64,000 nucleotides of DNA from Neocallimastix lanati (nom. inval.). Its lineage: Eukaryota > Neocallimastigomycota > Neocallimastigomycetes > Neocallimastigales > Neocallimastigaceae. The notes below the pieces were generated by a model. The model did no database searches. It saw only the letters and a program-made list of their open reading frames with translations, and was not told where the DNA came from. Where the stretch lies: the NCBI GenBank assembly GCA_016946835.1, contig JACVTC010000010.1, forward strand, positions 920,001-984,000, in the 5' to 3' direction. This document shows, piece after piece, positions 23,340-40,010 of this stretch; position 1 is the first letter of the stretch, and every line of letters begins with the position of its first letter. Made by a program: the position numbers and the translations under genes.

Positions 23340-25793
23340 TACAATAATTTTATTATATATTATTCAATTATTTATTATTCAATGATTTATTATTTATTAT
23401 TCAATTATTTATTATTTATTATTCAATTATTTATTATTTATTTATTTATTATTTATTATTTATTATTTATTATTTATTATTCAATTATTTATTATTTATT
23501 ATTTATTATTTATTATTTATTATTTATTATTCAATTATTTATTATTTATTATTTATTATTTATTATTTATTATTCAATTATTTATTATTTATTATTTATT
23601 TATTATTTATTATTTATTATTTATTATCTATTATTTATTATTTATTATTTATTATTTATTATTTATTATTAAATTATTTATTATTTATTATTCAATTATT
23701 TATTATTTATTATTTATTATTTATTATTTATTATTTATTATTTATTATTTATTATTTATTATTTATTATTTATTATTTATTATTTATTATTTATTATTTA
23801 TTATTTATTATTTATTATTTATTATTTATTATTATTTATTATTTATTATCTATTATTTATTATTTATTATTTATTATTTATTATTTATTATTTATTATTT
23901 ATTATTTATTATTTATTATTTATTATTATTTATTATTTATTATCTATTATTTATTATTTATTATTTATTATTTATTATTTATTATTTATTATTTATTATT
24001 TATTATTATTTATTATTTATTATCTATTATTTATTATTTATTATTTATTTATTATTTATTATTTATTATTTATTATCTATTATTTATTATTTATTATTTA
24101 TTATTTATTATTTATTATTAAATTATTTATTATTTATTATTCAATTATTTATTATTTATTATTTATTATTTATTATTTATTATTAAATTATTTATTATTT
24201 ATTATTCAATTATTTATTATTTATTATTTATTATTTATTATTTATTATTTATTATTTATTATTTATTATTTATTATTTATTATTTATTATTTATTATTTA
24301 TTATTTATTATTTATTATTTATTATTTATTATTTATTATTTATTATTTATTATTTATTATTTATTATTTATTATTTATTATTTATTATTTATTATTTATT
24401 ATTTATTATTTATTATTTATTATTTATTATTTATTATTTATTATTTATTATTATTTATTATTTATTATCTATTATTTATTATTTATTATTTATTTATTAT
24501 TTATTATTTATTATTTATTATCTATTATTTATTATTTATTATTTATTATTTATTATTTATTATTATTTATTATTTATTATCTATTATTTATTATTTATTA
24601 TTTATTTATTATTTATTATTTATTATTTATTATCTATTATTTATTATTTATTATTTATTATTTATTATTTATTATTTATTATTAAATTATTTATTATTTA
24701 TTATTTATTATTTATTATTTATTATTTATTTATTATTTATTATTTATTATTTATTATTTATTATTTATTATTTATTATTTATTATTAAATTATTTATTAT
24801 TTATTATTCAATTATTTATTATTTATTATTTATTATTTATTATTTATTATTTATTATTTATTAATAAATACTCTTTTTATTATTTATTATTTATTATTTA
24901 TTATTTATTATTTATTATTTATTATTCAATTATTTATTATTTATTATTTATTAATAAATACTCTTTTTATTATTTATTATTTATTATTTATTATTTATTA
25001 TTTATTATTTATTATTTATTAATAAATACTCTTTTTATTATTTATTATTTATTATTTATTATTTATTATTTATTATTTATTATTTATTATTTATTAATAA
25101 ATACTCTTTTTATTATTTATTATTTATTATTTATTATTTATTATTTATTATTTATTATTATTTATTATTTATTATCTATTATTTATTATTTATTATTTAT
25201 TTATTATTTATTATTTATTATCTATTATTTATTATTTATTATTTATTATTTATTATTTATTATTATTTATTATTTATTATCTATTATTTATTATTTATTA
25301 TTTATTATTTATTATTTATTATTTATTATTTATTATTTATTATTTATTATTTATTATTTATTATTTATTATTTATTATTTATTATTTATTATTATTTATT
25401 ATTTATTATCTATTATTTATTATTTATTATTTATTTATTATTTATTATTTATTATTTATTATCTATTATTTATTATTTATTATTTATTATTTATTATTTA
25501 TTATTTATTATTAAATTATTTATTATTTATTATTCAATTATTTATTATTTATTATTTATTAATAAATACTCTTTTTATTATTTATTATTTATTATTTATT
25601 ATTTATTATTTATTATTTATTATTTATTAATAAATACTCTTTTTATTATTTATTATTTATTATTTATTATTTATTATTTATTATTTATTATTTATTATTT
25701 ATTATTTATTATTTATTATTTATTATTTATTATTTATTATTTATTATTTATTATTTATTATTTATTTATTAACTATTATTTATTATTTTATAA
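23340..25793. repeat. 2.4-kb heptanucleotide (TTATTTA)n satellite with higher-order variants
   Basis: Almost every base belongs to a 7-nt unit TTATTTA. Recurring variants break it up: TATTCAATTATT, TATCTATTATT, TATTAAATTATT, register slips TATTATTATTTATT, and six copies of AATAAATACTCTTTTTATT near 24863, 24952, 25021, 25097, 25561 and 25629. A 7-nt period keeps long frames open, giving a spurious Tyr/Leu/Phe/Ile heptad protein. It is satellite DNA, not coding. Confidence 0.95.
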
Positions 25794-26279
25794 TTTTATT
25801 ATTTAATTATTTATTAGATATTAGATATAAGATATGATTCACTTTTTTTTTTTAATTAAAATGAATTAAGAATTTACAGAACTTTTTGCTTTTTATTTTC
25901 ATATTAATAATTAAAATCCTCATTTGATCTATTCAAAATTAAAAAAATAAAAAAAAAAAAAAAAAAAAAAAAAAGGATAATGAGATAAAAGTCCCTTTAA
26001 ACAAAAAAAAAAATTAAAAAATTAATTATTTAATTAAAACAAGAAATTTAAAAAAAAAATAATAATAATAATAATAATAATAATTAGGAGATATATATTA
26101 ACTTTTATAGATATGAAAATAATAAATTATAAATCTTTATATATTTTAAAATTAATATATATTTAAAACAATTTTTTTTTCTCTTTTTTTTTTTTACAAT
26201 TTTTATGATAATTAATGTGGATTTTTTTTATTTATATATTTATTTATTTATTTATTTATTTATATATTTATTTATATAT

Positions 26280-26342
<63 letters not shown>

Positions 26343-26420
26343 TTTATTACTTTCTTTTTTTCATACATATTAGCATGGAATTAATATAATATAGTATATA
26401 TAATAATAATGAAATTCTTG

Positions 26421-26461
<41 letters not shown>

Positions 26462-26890
26462 GCTTTTTGTACATTACGGTTTAATAAAATTTAGAAATTA
26501 AATTTATATAAGATAAGGAAGAAAATATGTCTTCTTTACTTTATTTTTATTTATTAATTGTTGAAAAATTAAAATACTAATTACATTATAAATGAAAAAT
26601 ACATCATAAATACAATCAGATAAATATATATATATATATATATAATATATGATAAAAAAAATAAATAAATATTTATTTATTTATTATGTTGTGAATTAAA
26701 ATTTTTTTTATTCTTAAGAAATTTAATTAAAAAATAAAAGTTCAATAATCTGTGAAATTCCACTAAAACTCTCCCTCTAACCCTCTAACCCTCAAGCCAA
26801 GAGAAATATTATCAGAAGAAAATTCCTTTTTTAAATATGTCTTTGTTTCTCATTATTGAAAAAATGTAGATCGTCTTCAAGGTTCCACCG

Positions 26891-26922
<32 letters not shown>

Positions 26923-26999
26923 TTTTTATCAATAATTAATAATTATATATTATATTCCTTTCCCTTTCTCCTTATGTAAATGAAAAAAAATATATTTTT
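25794..26999. other. AT-rich intergenic region with tetranucleotide and telomere-like short repeats
   Basis: It holds a (TTTA)n run followed by a (GTTA)n run at about 26230-26340, an ATT run at 26420-26460, and the string CCCTCTAACCCTCTAACCCTC at 26773-26793. The stretch 26750-26890 is less AT-rich than its surroundings. I do not recognise a gene. Confidence 0.5.
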
Positions 27000-27363
27000 A
27001 CAATTATTCCTATCACTACTTTTGTCATTGATTGGGAAATTAATGGTAAAATTAGAATTTTCAATAAGTTCTAGAGATTCTTCTGAAGGTTGAGGTATAT
27101 TAACATGATATTTGTATATCATAAGTAGAATTATTAATATTCATAAAACTTTTCACTTTTCATTGGATTTATTATTAAAGATGGGAATTTAATCTCATTT
27201 ATATGATGTTGATTTTGCATGCTACTATTTTCTACATTTCTCATATTATTTTCAGATTCGATTTTTATTAATTTTACAGTATCAATTATAATATCTCCAA
27301 TAAGACAAATGATGATAGTAAACGTAATCTTACTAAAGTATAATATAATAATAATAATAATTA

Positions 27364-27400
<37 letters not shown>

Positions 27401-27956
27401 AAAATAATATCTATTTTAATTTTAAGTCAAAGCTATATAAATTGCTTAATAGATCAATTTTCAATAATAAAAAGTTATATTTATTTCTTCATTATTTCAA
27501 TTTTTTTTTAAATATATATAGTATTTAATCTGATCTTGTTCTACTTGTTATATGTTTGAATTTATTATTATTATTAATTTATTTTATATAATATTAGTAT
27601 TTATAAAAATATGTAGATATAAATATAAATATAAATATATATATTTATATAAATGTAATAATGATGAATAAATAATTATATGAATTAATATGAATATAAA
27701 AATAAATTTTTATATTAAAAAATGTTTTTTCTATTACTATTATTATTATTATTATTATTATTAACATTAGTTTCTATATTTGTTGATAGAGGTAAATTTA
27801 TAACTTATTAAAATTGTTGACAAATTAAAAATAATTATGTATAAAAAAATCATATATTATATAAATATTTTTATAAAAAAAAAATTTTTTTTTTTTAATA
27901 TCAATTTATAAATAAAGTACAAAATAAAATAAAATAAAATAAAATAAAAAAATAAA

Positions 27957-28000
<44 letters not shown>

Positions 28001-28361
28001 TTGAAATTAAAATTAAAATATAAAAATAGCATTAATTTTTGTATTTTAATTTTAATTTTAACTTGTACTATTATTACTTTTAACAATATCCATATTTGTG
28101 GGATCTCTAGTTCTCTATTATTTTTCTTTATCATATTTAGCTATACTTTATTATCATCTATTTTTTTTTTATTTGCATTTAAAAATTAAAATAAGTATTA
28201 TCCTTAGGTTTAGGATTGAGTGTTTTTTTGATGAGTATCAAGTCTACTTTCTGGTACTGAGTTATTTTCTATCCAGAAAAGTATTTGATTCAACAATGAC
28301 AGAACCATTATAACCACAATTAAATTTATAAATTTTATTTTTATCATTTAAATATTTAATT

Positions 28362-28392
<31 letters not shown>

Positions 28393-28690
28393 GGTAAAAT
28401 AACATAACCTATATTTTCATCACTACATTTCAAAATGAAAGATCTTAAATGGCAGAATTATCTTGACCAGAAAATTCCAGTTTAGTTTCAACATATTTAT
28501 CATTAATTTTATTCTTGTTGAATATTAAAAGAATATCATCATTTAAATGATATTTCTTAGAAATAACTTCTACTTTCATAGTATATTACCATTTTCTTCA
28601 TTTACTTAATGGAAATTTTAAATTAGCAAAAGTACTAATACTACTTGATATATGGATATTAATTTTAAATTTTTAAATTTTTTTTTTCCT
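27000..28690 (-). pseudogene. Decayed protein gene, family unknown
   Basis: Several coding-like pieces on the minus strand lie in order but in different frames, with stops between them. NIHISSSISTFANLKFPLSK is near 28670-28620. MKVEVISKKYHLNDDILLIF continues to KLEFSGQDNSAI at 28576-28447. LKCSDENIGYVIL is near 28435-28395, GSVIVESNTFLDRK near 28308-28265 and NSVPESRLDTHQKN near 28260-28215. GDIIIDTVKLIKIESENN runs on to SLIINPMKSEKFYEY at 27300-27140. HVNIPQPSEESLELIENSNF lies at 27110-27010. Composition (balanced Asp/Glu/Ser/Asn and normal codons) differs from the surrounding junk. Poly-A/T runs interrupt it at 27370-27400, 27960-28000 and 28365-28392. I cannot name the family. It could instead be a multi-exon gene whose splicing I failed to see, but in-frame stops argue for decay. 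Confidence 0.45.
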
Positions 28691-29180
28691 TTTGTAATTA
28701 CTATTATTATTATTTAAAAATATAAAATAAAAAAATTAAAAATTTCTTTTTTGTAAATTTTATATTTAAATATCAGTTAAAAAATCTTATGATTATTGTT
28801 TTTTAAATAAAAAAAAAAAAAAAAGGTTAATTAAAGTTATTATCAAAACAACTTATTTATTTATTTATTTATTTTTTTTATTTATTTATTTTTTTATTTA
28901 TTTATTAGCTATAGACGACGTTATTAATTATAAATAATACTTTTTTTATTTTGTTTTATTTAGTAATATAATAAAAGATTATAGAAAATAATATTATATA
29001 AAAATTAATATATATATAAAATTTAATTAATAATTTCTTTTTATTTATAGATGTATTATTTTTATAATTTTAATGTTATTTTTCTATTATTTTTTTTATG
29101 TTATTTTTCTATTATTTTTTTATACTGTATTGCTTTATTAAAATAACAATTATTCAATGATTAATATTTATATTTTTAAT

Positions 29181-29211
<31 letters not shown>

Positions 29212-30710
29212 TTTTAATTAATATTATTTATTATTTATTATTTATTATTGTAAATTAATATCATCATAAAACCAATATTAATATTTAATATAAATAAATT
29301 AAAAACTTTTTATTAAATTTAATTATTATAAATTCAGCTACCTTAGTTTTCTCTATATATTTCTCTATATATTGCAATGCATTAACAATTTATTATCCTT
29401 TTTAATAGATCAAAAAAAATCTTTTTTTTTTTGAAAATATTTCCATTAATTAAAAAAAAAAAAAAAAAAAAAAAAAGAGCTTTTTCTGATGAAATGTCAT
29501 AGTTTATACAAAAGTAAATATATTTTATGTTTATCAAAACAGAACAGAATTTAATAATATATACACTTCATATTAAATTAAAATCAATGTTTAATATATT
29601 TTTATATTTATTAAAACTTTAAATATAAAAAAAAAAATTATTATAGAAAAAAGACTTTTTAATAAAAAGATAGAAAAAATAATAAAGAAATATATAAATA
29701 GTTTATAAGATAGGGGAAAAAAAAAAAAAAAAAACAAGTTAATTGGAAAGATAAATATAACTATAAATATATATAAATATAATCATAAATAATAAAAATA
29801 AAATAAATAATTTTAAATAAAAAAATAAAAAAAAAATATTAATGTAAATATGATACTGAATCAATAATTGGAATATTATTGGTACTTTATTCACGTGAAA
29901 ATCATTCCTAATTGATTTTCATTTAAATTTATGTTTTTTTTTTAAATAATTCTATATATTTTTTTTTATTTTAAAATGAAATTAATGTAAAAATATACAA
30001 AAATAAAAAAAAAAAAAATATATATATATATATATATATTTATAAAAGGTAGAATTATTTCATAGCCATAAAATTACTATTCATCCGTTTTTTTTTTTTG
30101 TTTGTTTGTTTGTTTTTTGTTTTTTTGTTTTTTTTTATTTATTTTAATTAAAAACATGTTCTTATTTCTTTTTTCATATTTTATTGTTCTAGTTTTAAGT
30201 TTAATTTAAAAATATTAATTATCACAATAAATAATATTATTTATTATTCATTATTAATATTTTTATTTATTATTAATATTATTATTATTTATTATTATTT
30301 ACCATCTAATTTTTAATTTTATAGCAATATATATTTTTTATATTTTTTACATTTAACTATTGTATTAAATAAAAATTATAAGAATTACTTCAGAAAAATT
30401 AGAGTATTTTTATTATCATCTATAATAATAGTAGTGGTAGTATTATTTATTTATATTTATATTTATATTTATATTTATATTTATATTTATATTTATATTT
30501 ATTTATATATAATATATTTATTTATATAGATAATATATTTATTTATTTCTTCATTAATATATAACAAGTAAATTTTAATTATCATTTATGTTAAAAAAAA
30601 AAAAAAAAATAAAATAATAAATAAATTTGTATAATTAGTAAATAATAATTGTTAGGATAGATTTCCTAATTTGGAGAAAGGTAATATAGTAAATAAATAA
30701 TAATGTTATA
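28691..30710. other. AT-rich intergenic region
   Basis: A/T homopolymers, (TTTA)n at 28853-28905 and 29186-29212, GTTT repeats near 30098-30130, and (TTTATA)n at 30450-30500. No gene or RNA is visible. Confidence 0.55.
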
Positions 30711-30910
30711 GTGTATGTGGTTGTGGCTTGCCGTATCCATCATCTCCAAATCTTGTGGTTCTGTAATCCGTGACTGAGAGCGTCGACGCCGAAATGGTAT
30801 GGCATGGGAGCACTTTGTTGTATCCTGATACACCCGCTATAAAGTTTGTCTGATATTAGTTGTCTGTTGTGGCTGGGATGATATGATCAAGACTTACAAG
30901 GGATAGTCTA
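30711..30910. ncRNA. GC-rich island, candidate structured non-coding RNA
   Basis: About 200 bp of near-balanced composition stand alone in kilobases of A/T and carry no long ORF in either direction. Base pairing is visible on paper. TGCCGTATCC (30729-30738) pairs with GGTATGGCA (30796-30804), with one bulge and one G-U. An outer GTG(G)CT / AGCAC stem extends it. GCGTCGACGC (30780-30789) is a palindrome inside the loop. TGTATC/GATACA forms a hairpin at 30819-30832, and AGACT/AGTCT closes a terminal hairpin at 30890-30909. In AT-rich genomes such islands are usually RNA genes. I could not match it to tRNA, 5S, U1, U2, U3, U4, U6, SRP, RNase P or MRP signatures that I remember. Strand is undetermined; an A run follows on the plus strand. 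Confidence 0.6.
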
Positions 30911-31929
30911 AAAAAAAAAAAAAAAAAAAAAGTAAATAATAATTAATAAAGTTTTGATTCCAAATTGTTACTAATGGATAAATTAGATTAATTTTTACCA
31001 ATAAATAATTATTTAAACGTTCAAAAATAAACAATATTAATTAAAGTTTCTGATTTATATTAAATTTAATTAATTTATGCTTTTAATCTTATCTAAAGTT
31101 ATATTGAAAATGACAGGAAAAAAAAACTATTCCTATTATTCTTTTTTCTTTTTTTATTTCACTTGAATTTATTGAGAGGTTAAGAGAGTGAAGAAAAGAA
31201 AAGAGGAAAAAAAATTTTTTTAAAATTATATATTTAAAATAAATAAGAAAAGAATGAATCGAAAATATATTTATATTAAAAAAAAAAAAAGATTAATAAT
31301 AATTATATATAATATATTAAAATCAAACATAAAAGAAGTTTTGTATATTATTAATTTTAATTTTTATTTTATTTTTAAATATTTTAAACTATTTTAATTT
31401 TATATTATTTAACTTTATTTTATCCAATTTTTATTTTATTTTTTATAATAGTTTATAATATATATTTTACTTTATTTTAAAAAATATTTCAAAACATCAT
31501 TAGAATAAATAAGCAAATAAGAAAAGAAAAGAAAAAAAAATTAATTAAAAAAAAAAAAAAAAAAAAAGAGGTCATGTAACACCTTTTAATCATTTGAATT
31601 TAAAAATTTAAATTTTCATATTTTAATTTCTAAATGAAATTTATCAATTTCAATTTTTATTATTTAATAATTCCTTTATTTAATTTAATAATAATGATTA
31701 CTATAAAAATATTCCTTTAATTAAAATGTATGTATTAATAAAAGATATAATATAGTGAAAATTGTATAAACGTATTTCTTTATTGTTATTCTCCGCATTA
31801 TATACTATACTATTACATTAATCTTATTGTACTAATATTAATTATATATTTAAAATTATAAATATATTTAAATTATTTATTTTATACTTTATTATTTAAT
31901 ATTATTAAACTTTATTTCTAACACTTCTC
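30911..31929. other. AT-rich intergenic region
   Basis: It contains poly-A runs and T-rich DNA only. The stretch around 31570-31630 is slightly less biased but shows no reading frame. Confidence 0.5.
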
Positions 31930-32745
31930 CTAAAGATAACAACCAATATGAACAGTTTCATATTGGTTGTTAACTTTAAAATAATCCATATCTATCTGTA
32001 CATTATCATCTTTCCTATGATATCATTCATCATCATTATATAAATGCGAATTATAATTTTTTAAATGTATGATTACTGTTTCACTTAGATTTTCAATTAA
32101 AAAAAAAAAAACCAATAAACTTCATCAAATATATCAAATAATTGATATCAAGTATGAGTTTTTTTTTTTTTTTTTTGTTACAACAATCAAATTTTTCATG
32201 AGTAGGATACAATTCTTAATGTTCATTAGTTTCAAGTCTTATATCTTAATATCTAATTCCTGGCAACAATTATTAATATATATCTAATTATTGCCTTCAT
32301 TCCTAATATTTTCTAAGATCATATTGAATAGGAACAGAGTTATATTGTATAGCATATGTTCCACTATTCATGAGTACCAGAAATATCAGTTTGATTTATT
32401 ATTATATCATCTGATAAATTAACCATCCATTTTAACATCATCATCACTATCTACTACACTAGAAAAATCACACCAACCATATTCAGTCAAAGTGCGCTTG
32501 TAATTTTATTATTAGCATAAAAAATATCTAGTAATAGTAGATAGGATTTTGTAACATAATAAATATTTACTATAATAGCAATCTGATATATCATCACTAA
32601 ACCATCCTTTATCTCTATTTTTACATATGTATTTTTTTTTAATATTTAGTACTAAATAAATATAATTTCATTAGGTAGATTATCTAATTCAAAATATTTA
32701 CCTTCATCTTTGGCACTAAATACGTACCTATAACTGATATGAATA
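31930..32745 (-). pseudogene. Decayed Cys-containing protein gene, family unknown
   Basis: Minus-strand pieces lie in order with stops and frame changes. YRYVFSAKDEGKYFELDNLP is near 32730-32665. ICKNRDKGWFSDDISDCYYS continues to KYLLCYKIL near 32630-32530. TEYGWCDFSSVVDSDDDVKM is near 32490-32430. LSDDIIINQTDISGTHE is near 32425-32370 and GTYAIQYNSVPIQYDLRKY near 32365-32308. Further down are ELYPTHEKFDCC near 32210-32175 and NVQIDMDYFKVNNQYETVHI near 32005-31945. The pattern of Cys, aromatic and Asp residues looks like a secreted or surface protein, but I cannot name it. An insertion of A/T runs at 32160-32178 and 32098-32110 adds to the damage. Confidence 0.45.
31937..31972. repeat. Perfect 16-bp inverted repeat with CAGT loop
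   Basis: TAACAACCAATATGAA, CAGT, TTCATATTGGTTGTTA forms an uninterrupted 16-bp stem at the end of the decayed gene. It could be a terminator-like hairpin or part of a mobile element. No T run follows it directly. Confidence 0.85.
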
Positions 32746-34395
32746 AAATTTTAATGAACAGAAATTTTATTTTAGAAATATAATAATTGTTATAAATCAT
32801 GATAATTTATTTTTGTAAAATAAATTAAATAGCAATAAAATCAGTTTAAATAAATATAATAGAATTTTAAATTAAATCCAAAATAGTAATAATAATAATA
32901 TATGTTAAATATCATAATTATAATATATATATTAATTAATAATTATAAATATTATAAATTTTTAGAAAATAATATAGGCATAAAATAAATATTATTTTAA
33001 CAGATATAATATTTATAATTTATTATAAAATTTAACAAAATTTTTATAGATTATTTTAGAATCATTATTTTTTCTTTTATAACATTTTATACCACAATGA
33101 CAATACACAGCAACAAAATGTCATTATAATAATAAATTTTATTATTAAACAAATATCTTGAAAATCTATAGTCAAATTCAGAAGGTATGAAGATCAGAAT
33201 ATTGATTATTATTACAATTTTTATACAAATATATTAGTATTAAAATTGTTAATGATACATATAATTTACATTTTAAATAATATATCTATATTTATGTAAC
33301 CTATAATTAGGTCAAATAACATAAACTTTTATTTATTTATATTCTATTATTGAAAAAAAAAAAAAAAAGACCTTATAATACATTTTATAATAAATGCTAT
33401 GATATTTTTTTTTTTTAAATAATTTGTATATCATATATAAATAATTATTATAAGAATGATTTTATTCCGTGTGGGTAGTTAAAAATTTGTGTTACATAAA
33501 GTTTTGTAAATTTTAATTAGTGTTGTTTCTAAATTTAATTTAATTTCAGACAGAAAGAAAAACTGATTATATATATATATATATATATATATCATTATTA
33601 TTATACAATTAAATAATATTCAATAAAACAATTTTTTTTTAATAAAAAAAAAAAGATCTTTTATATTATTTAATAGTGATAAATTATAATTGCTTTATTA
33701 TTATTGTTATGTTGTTGTTACTGTGTATTACTAAATGATTCAACAAATTTGAAGAGTTAATAATAGATGTTTTTTTTTTTTTTCTTCATATTAGTTTTAA
33801 CGTTGATTCTCTTAGTTCTGACTTTTTTTTTTTTTTTTTTACTATACCAATTAAAAAAAAAGTGATCAATGAATAAAAGAGCTACTAATGACTGGTAGAG
33901 TTATTGGTAAGATAAATTTTCTAATACTAATAATAAATAGATATAGAAATATTAGAATATTAGAAGACCTCAGAAAAATCTTTCTCTATTAGAAAATTCC
34001 CTTTTAAATATATTTTTATCCCTTCCCATATCACTGAATTGTAATTCATGTTCTTAAAGCAAATATAATAAAGAACACTTTATTATAATTATACTATGTA
34101 AGAATGTAAATATTTATGTATACAATTAATAAAAGATAAATGTTAGCCTTGTTGTTCATAAGAAAAATAGAAAATTCGAAAAAAAAAATTAAAAAAAAAA
34201 AAAATAAAAAAATAAAGTTTAAAATAAAAACTTCTGTTATAAATAATAATAAAAAATAAAATAAAATAAAAGTTTATTAGAAAAAATATAAAATAAAAAT
34301 AAAATAAAAATAAAAAATAGAAAAAAAAAATAGAAAAAAAAAAAAAATTAAAAAAAAAAAAAATAATAAAATTTAAAATAAAAACTTCTGCTATA

Positions 34396-34451
<56 letters not shown>

Positions 34452-34588
34452 TCTAATATAGTCATTATGGTAATAATAGATAGAAATAATAAAATAATTT
34501 ATTATTTTATTTATTTATTTATTATTGTTATTATTATTATTAATGCCCATAAGTTTGTTTTTCTAAAAAATAAAGGATAATAAAAAAT

Positions 34589-34630
<42 letters not shown>

Positions 34631-35442
34631 TAAATATAAAGATAAAAATAAAAATAAAATATAATAAAATAAATAAATTAATAAATAAATTCATTAAAAA
34701 AAAGTAAATAATTTTTAAAAATAAAAATATGAAATAAAATAATATAAAACAGTATTAAATAATATAAAAGAAAAAAAAATAAAAATAAATAAATATATTT
34801 AATAATAAAATTATTAAAACTACAATATATATATTTCATATATATATATTTGATAAATAAAAAATTTAAAATATAAAATAATATATATATATATATATAT
34901 ATAATTAGATAAAGATAATAAAACAAATAAATAATAATAATAATAATAATAGTAATAATAATATTCATCATAGAAAAACTTTATATAAAAAAAAAATAAT
35001 AATAATAAAGAATAAAATAATAATATTATAATAAAATAATAAATTTTAATATGGATAATAATTTATATATATATATATATTAGAGATTTAAATAAAAAAA
35101 AAAAAATAAAAAATAAAAAATAAAGAATAAAAATAAGCTGGATGACAATAATATTTAATTATTATTATTGTTGTTGTTGTTTGTTTGTTTGTTTTGTTTG
35201 TTTGTTTTTGATCAAGTTTTTAAATGATTATATATAAATAAATTCTTATTGTTGACGATATATTTTGCTTATATATATATATATTTCCTTTTTTTTTTTT
35301 TTTATTTTTTTTTTAATTATTGATTTTTTATCTCTCTTTTTTTTTTTTTTTTTTTTCATTTAATTGAAATAAAAAAAAATATTGGATATATAATAACATG
35401 ATTTAAAATAATATTCATATATATATATATATATTAAATTAT

Positions 35443-35474
<32 letters not shown>

Positions 35475-35529
35475 GATTAAGCAAAATAAAAAATTATAAA
35501 ATTTATAAAATAATCCATAAAAAAAATAA

Positions 35530-35593
<64 letters not shown>

Positions 35594-35703
35594 TATTTTA
35601 TAATTTTATAATTTTATATTTTATATTTTCTTTATAATAATATATTTTAAAATAAATATGAGATTTTTTATTATTATTATTATTATTAATTATTAATTAT
35701 TTT
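32746..35703. other. AT-rich intergenic region downstream of the AF10-like gene
   Basis: Simple A/T sequence: AAT runs at 34398-34447, T run at 34590-34629, TA runs, and ATT run at 35535-35590. A mildly less biased stretch at 33870-34170 shows no frame or RNA signature. The right end is the 3' flank of the AF10-like gene. Confidence 0.5.

Positions 35704-40010
<4,307 letters not shown>

Noticed and set aside
23319-23672. 117-aa Tyr/Leu/Phe/Ile open frame
   Set aside because: It is translation of the TTATTTA satellite; a 7-nt unit simply lacks stops in that frame.
30711-30910. tRNA, 5S rRNA, U-snRNA, U3, SRP or RNase P/MRP assignment for the GC island
   Set aside because: No B box of normal spacing, Sm site, U3 box A, SRP GNAR/h8 pattern or RNase P conserved regions could be matched by eye; left as unassigned.
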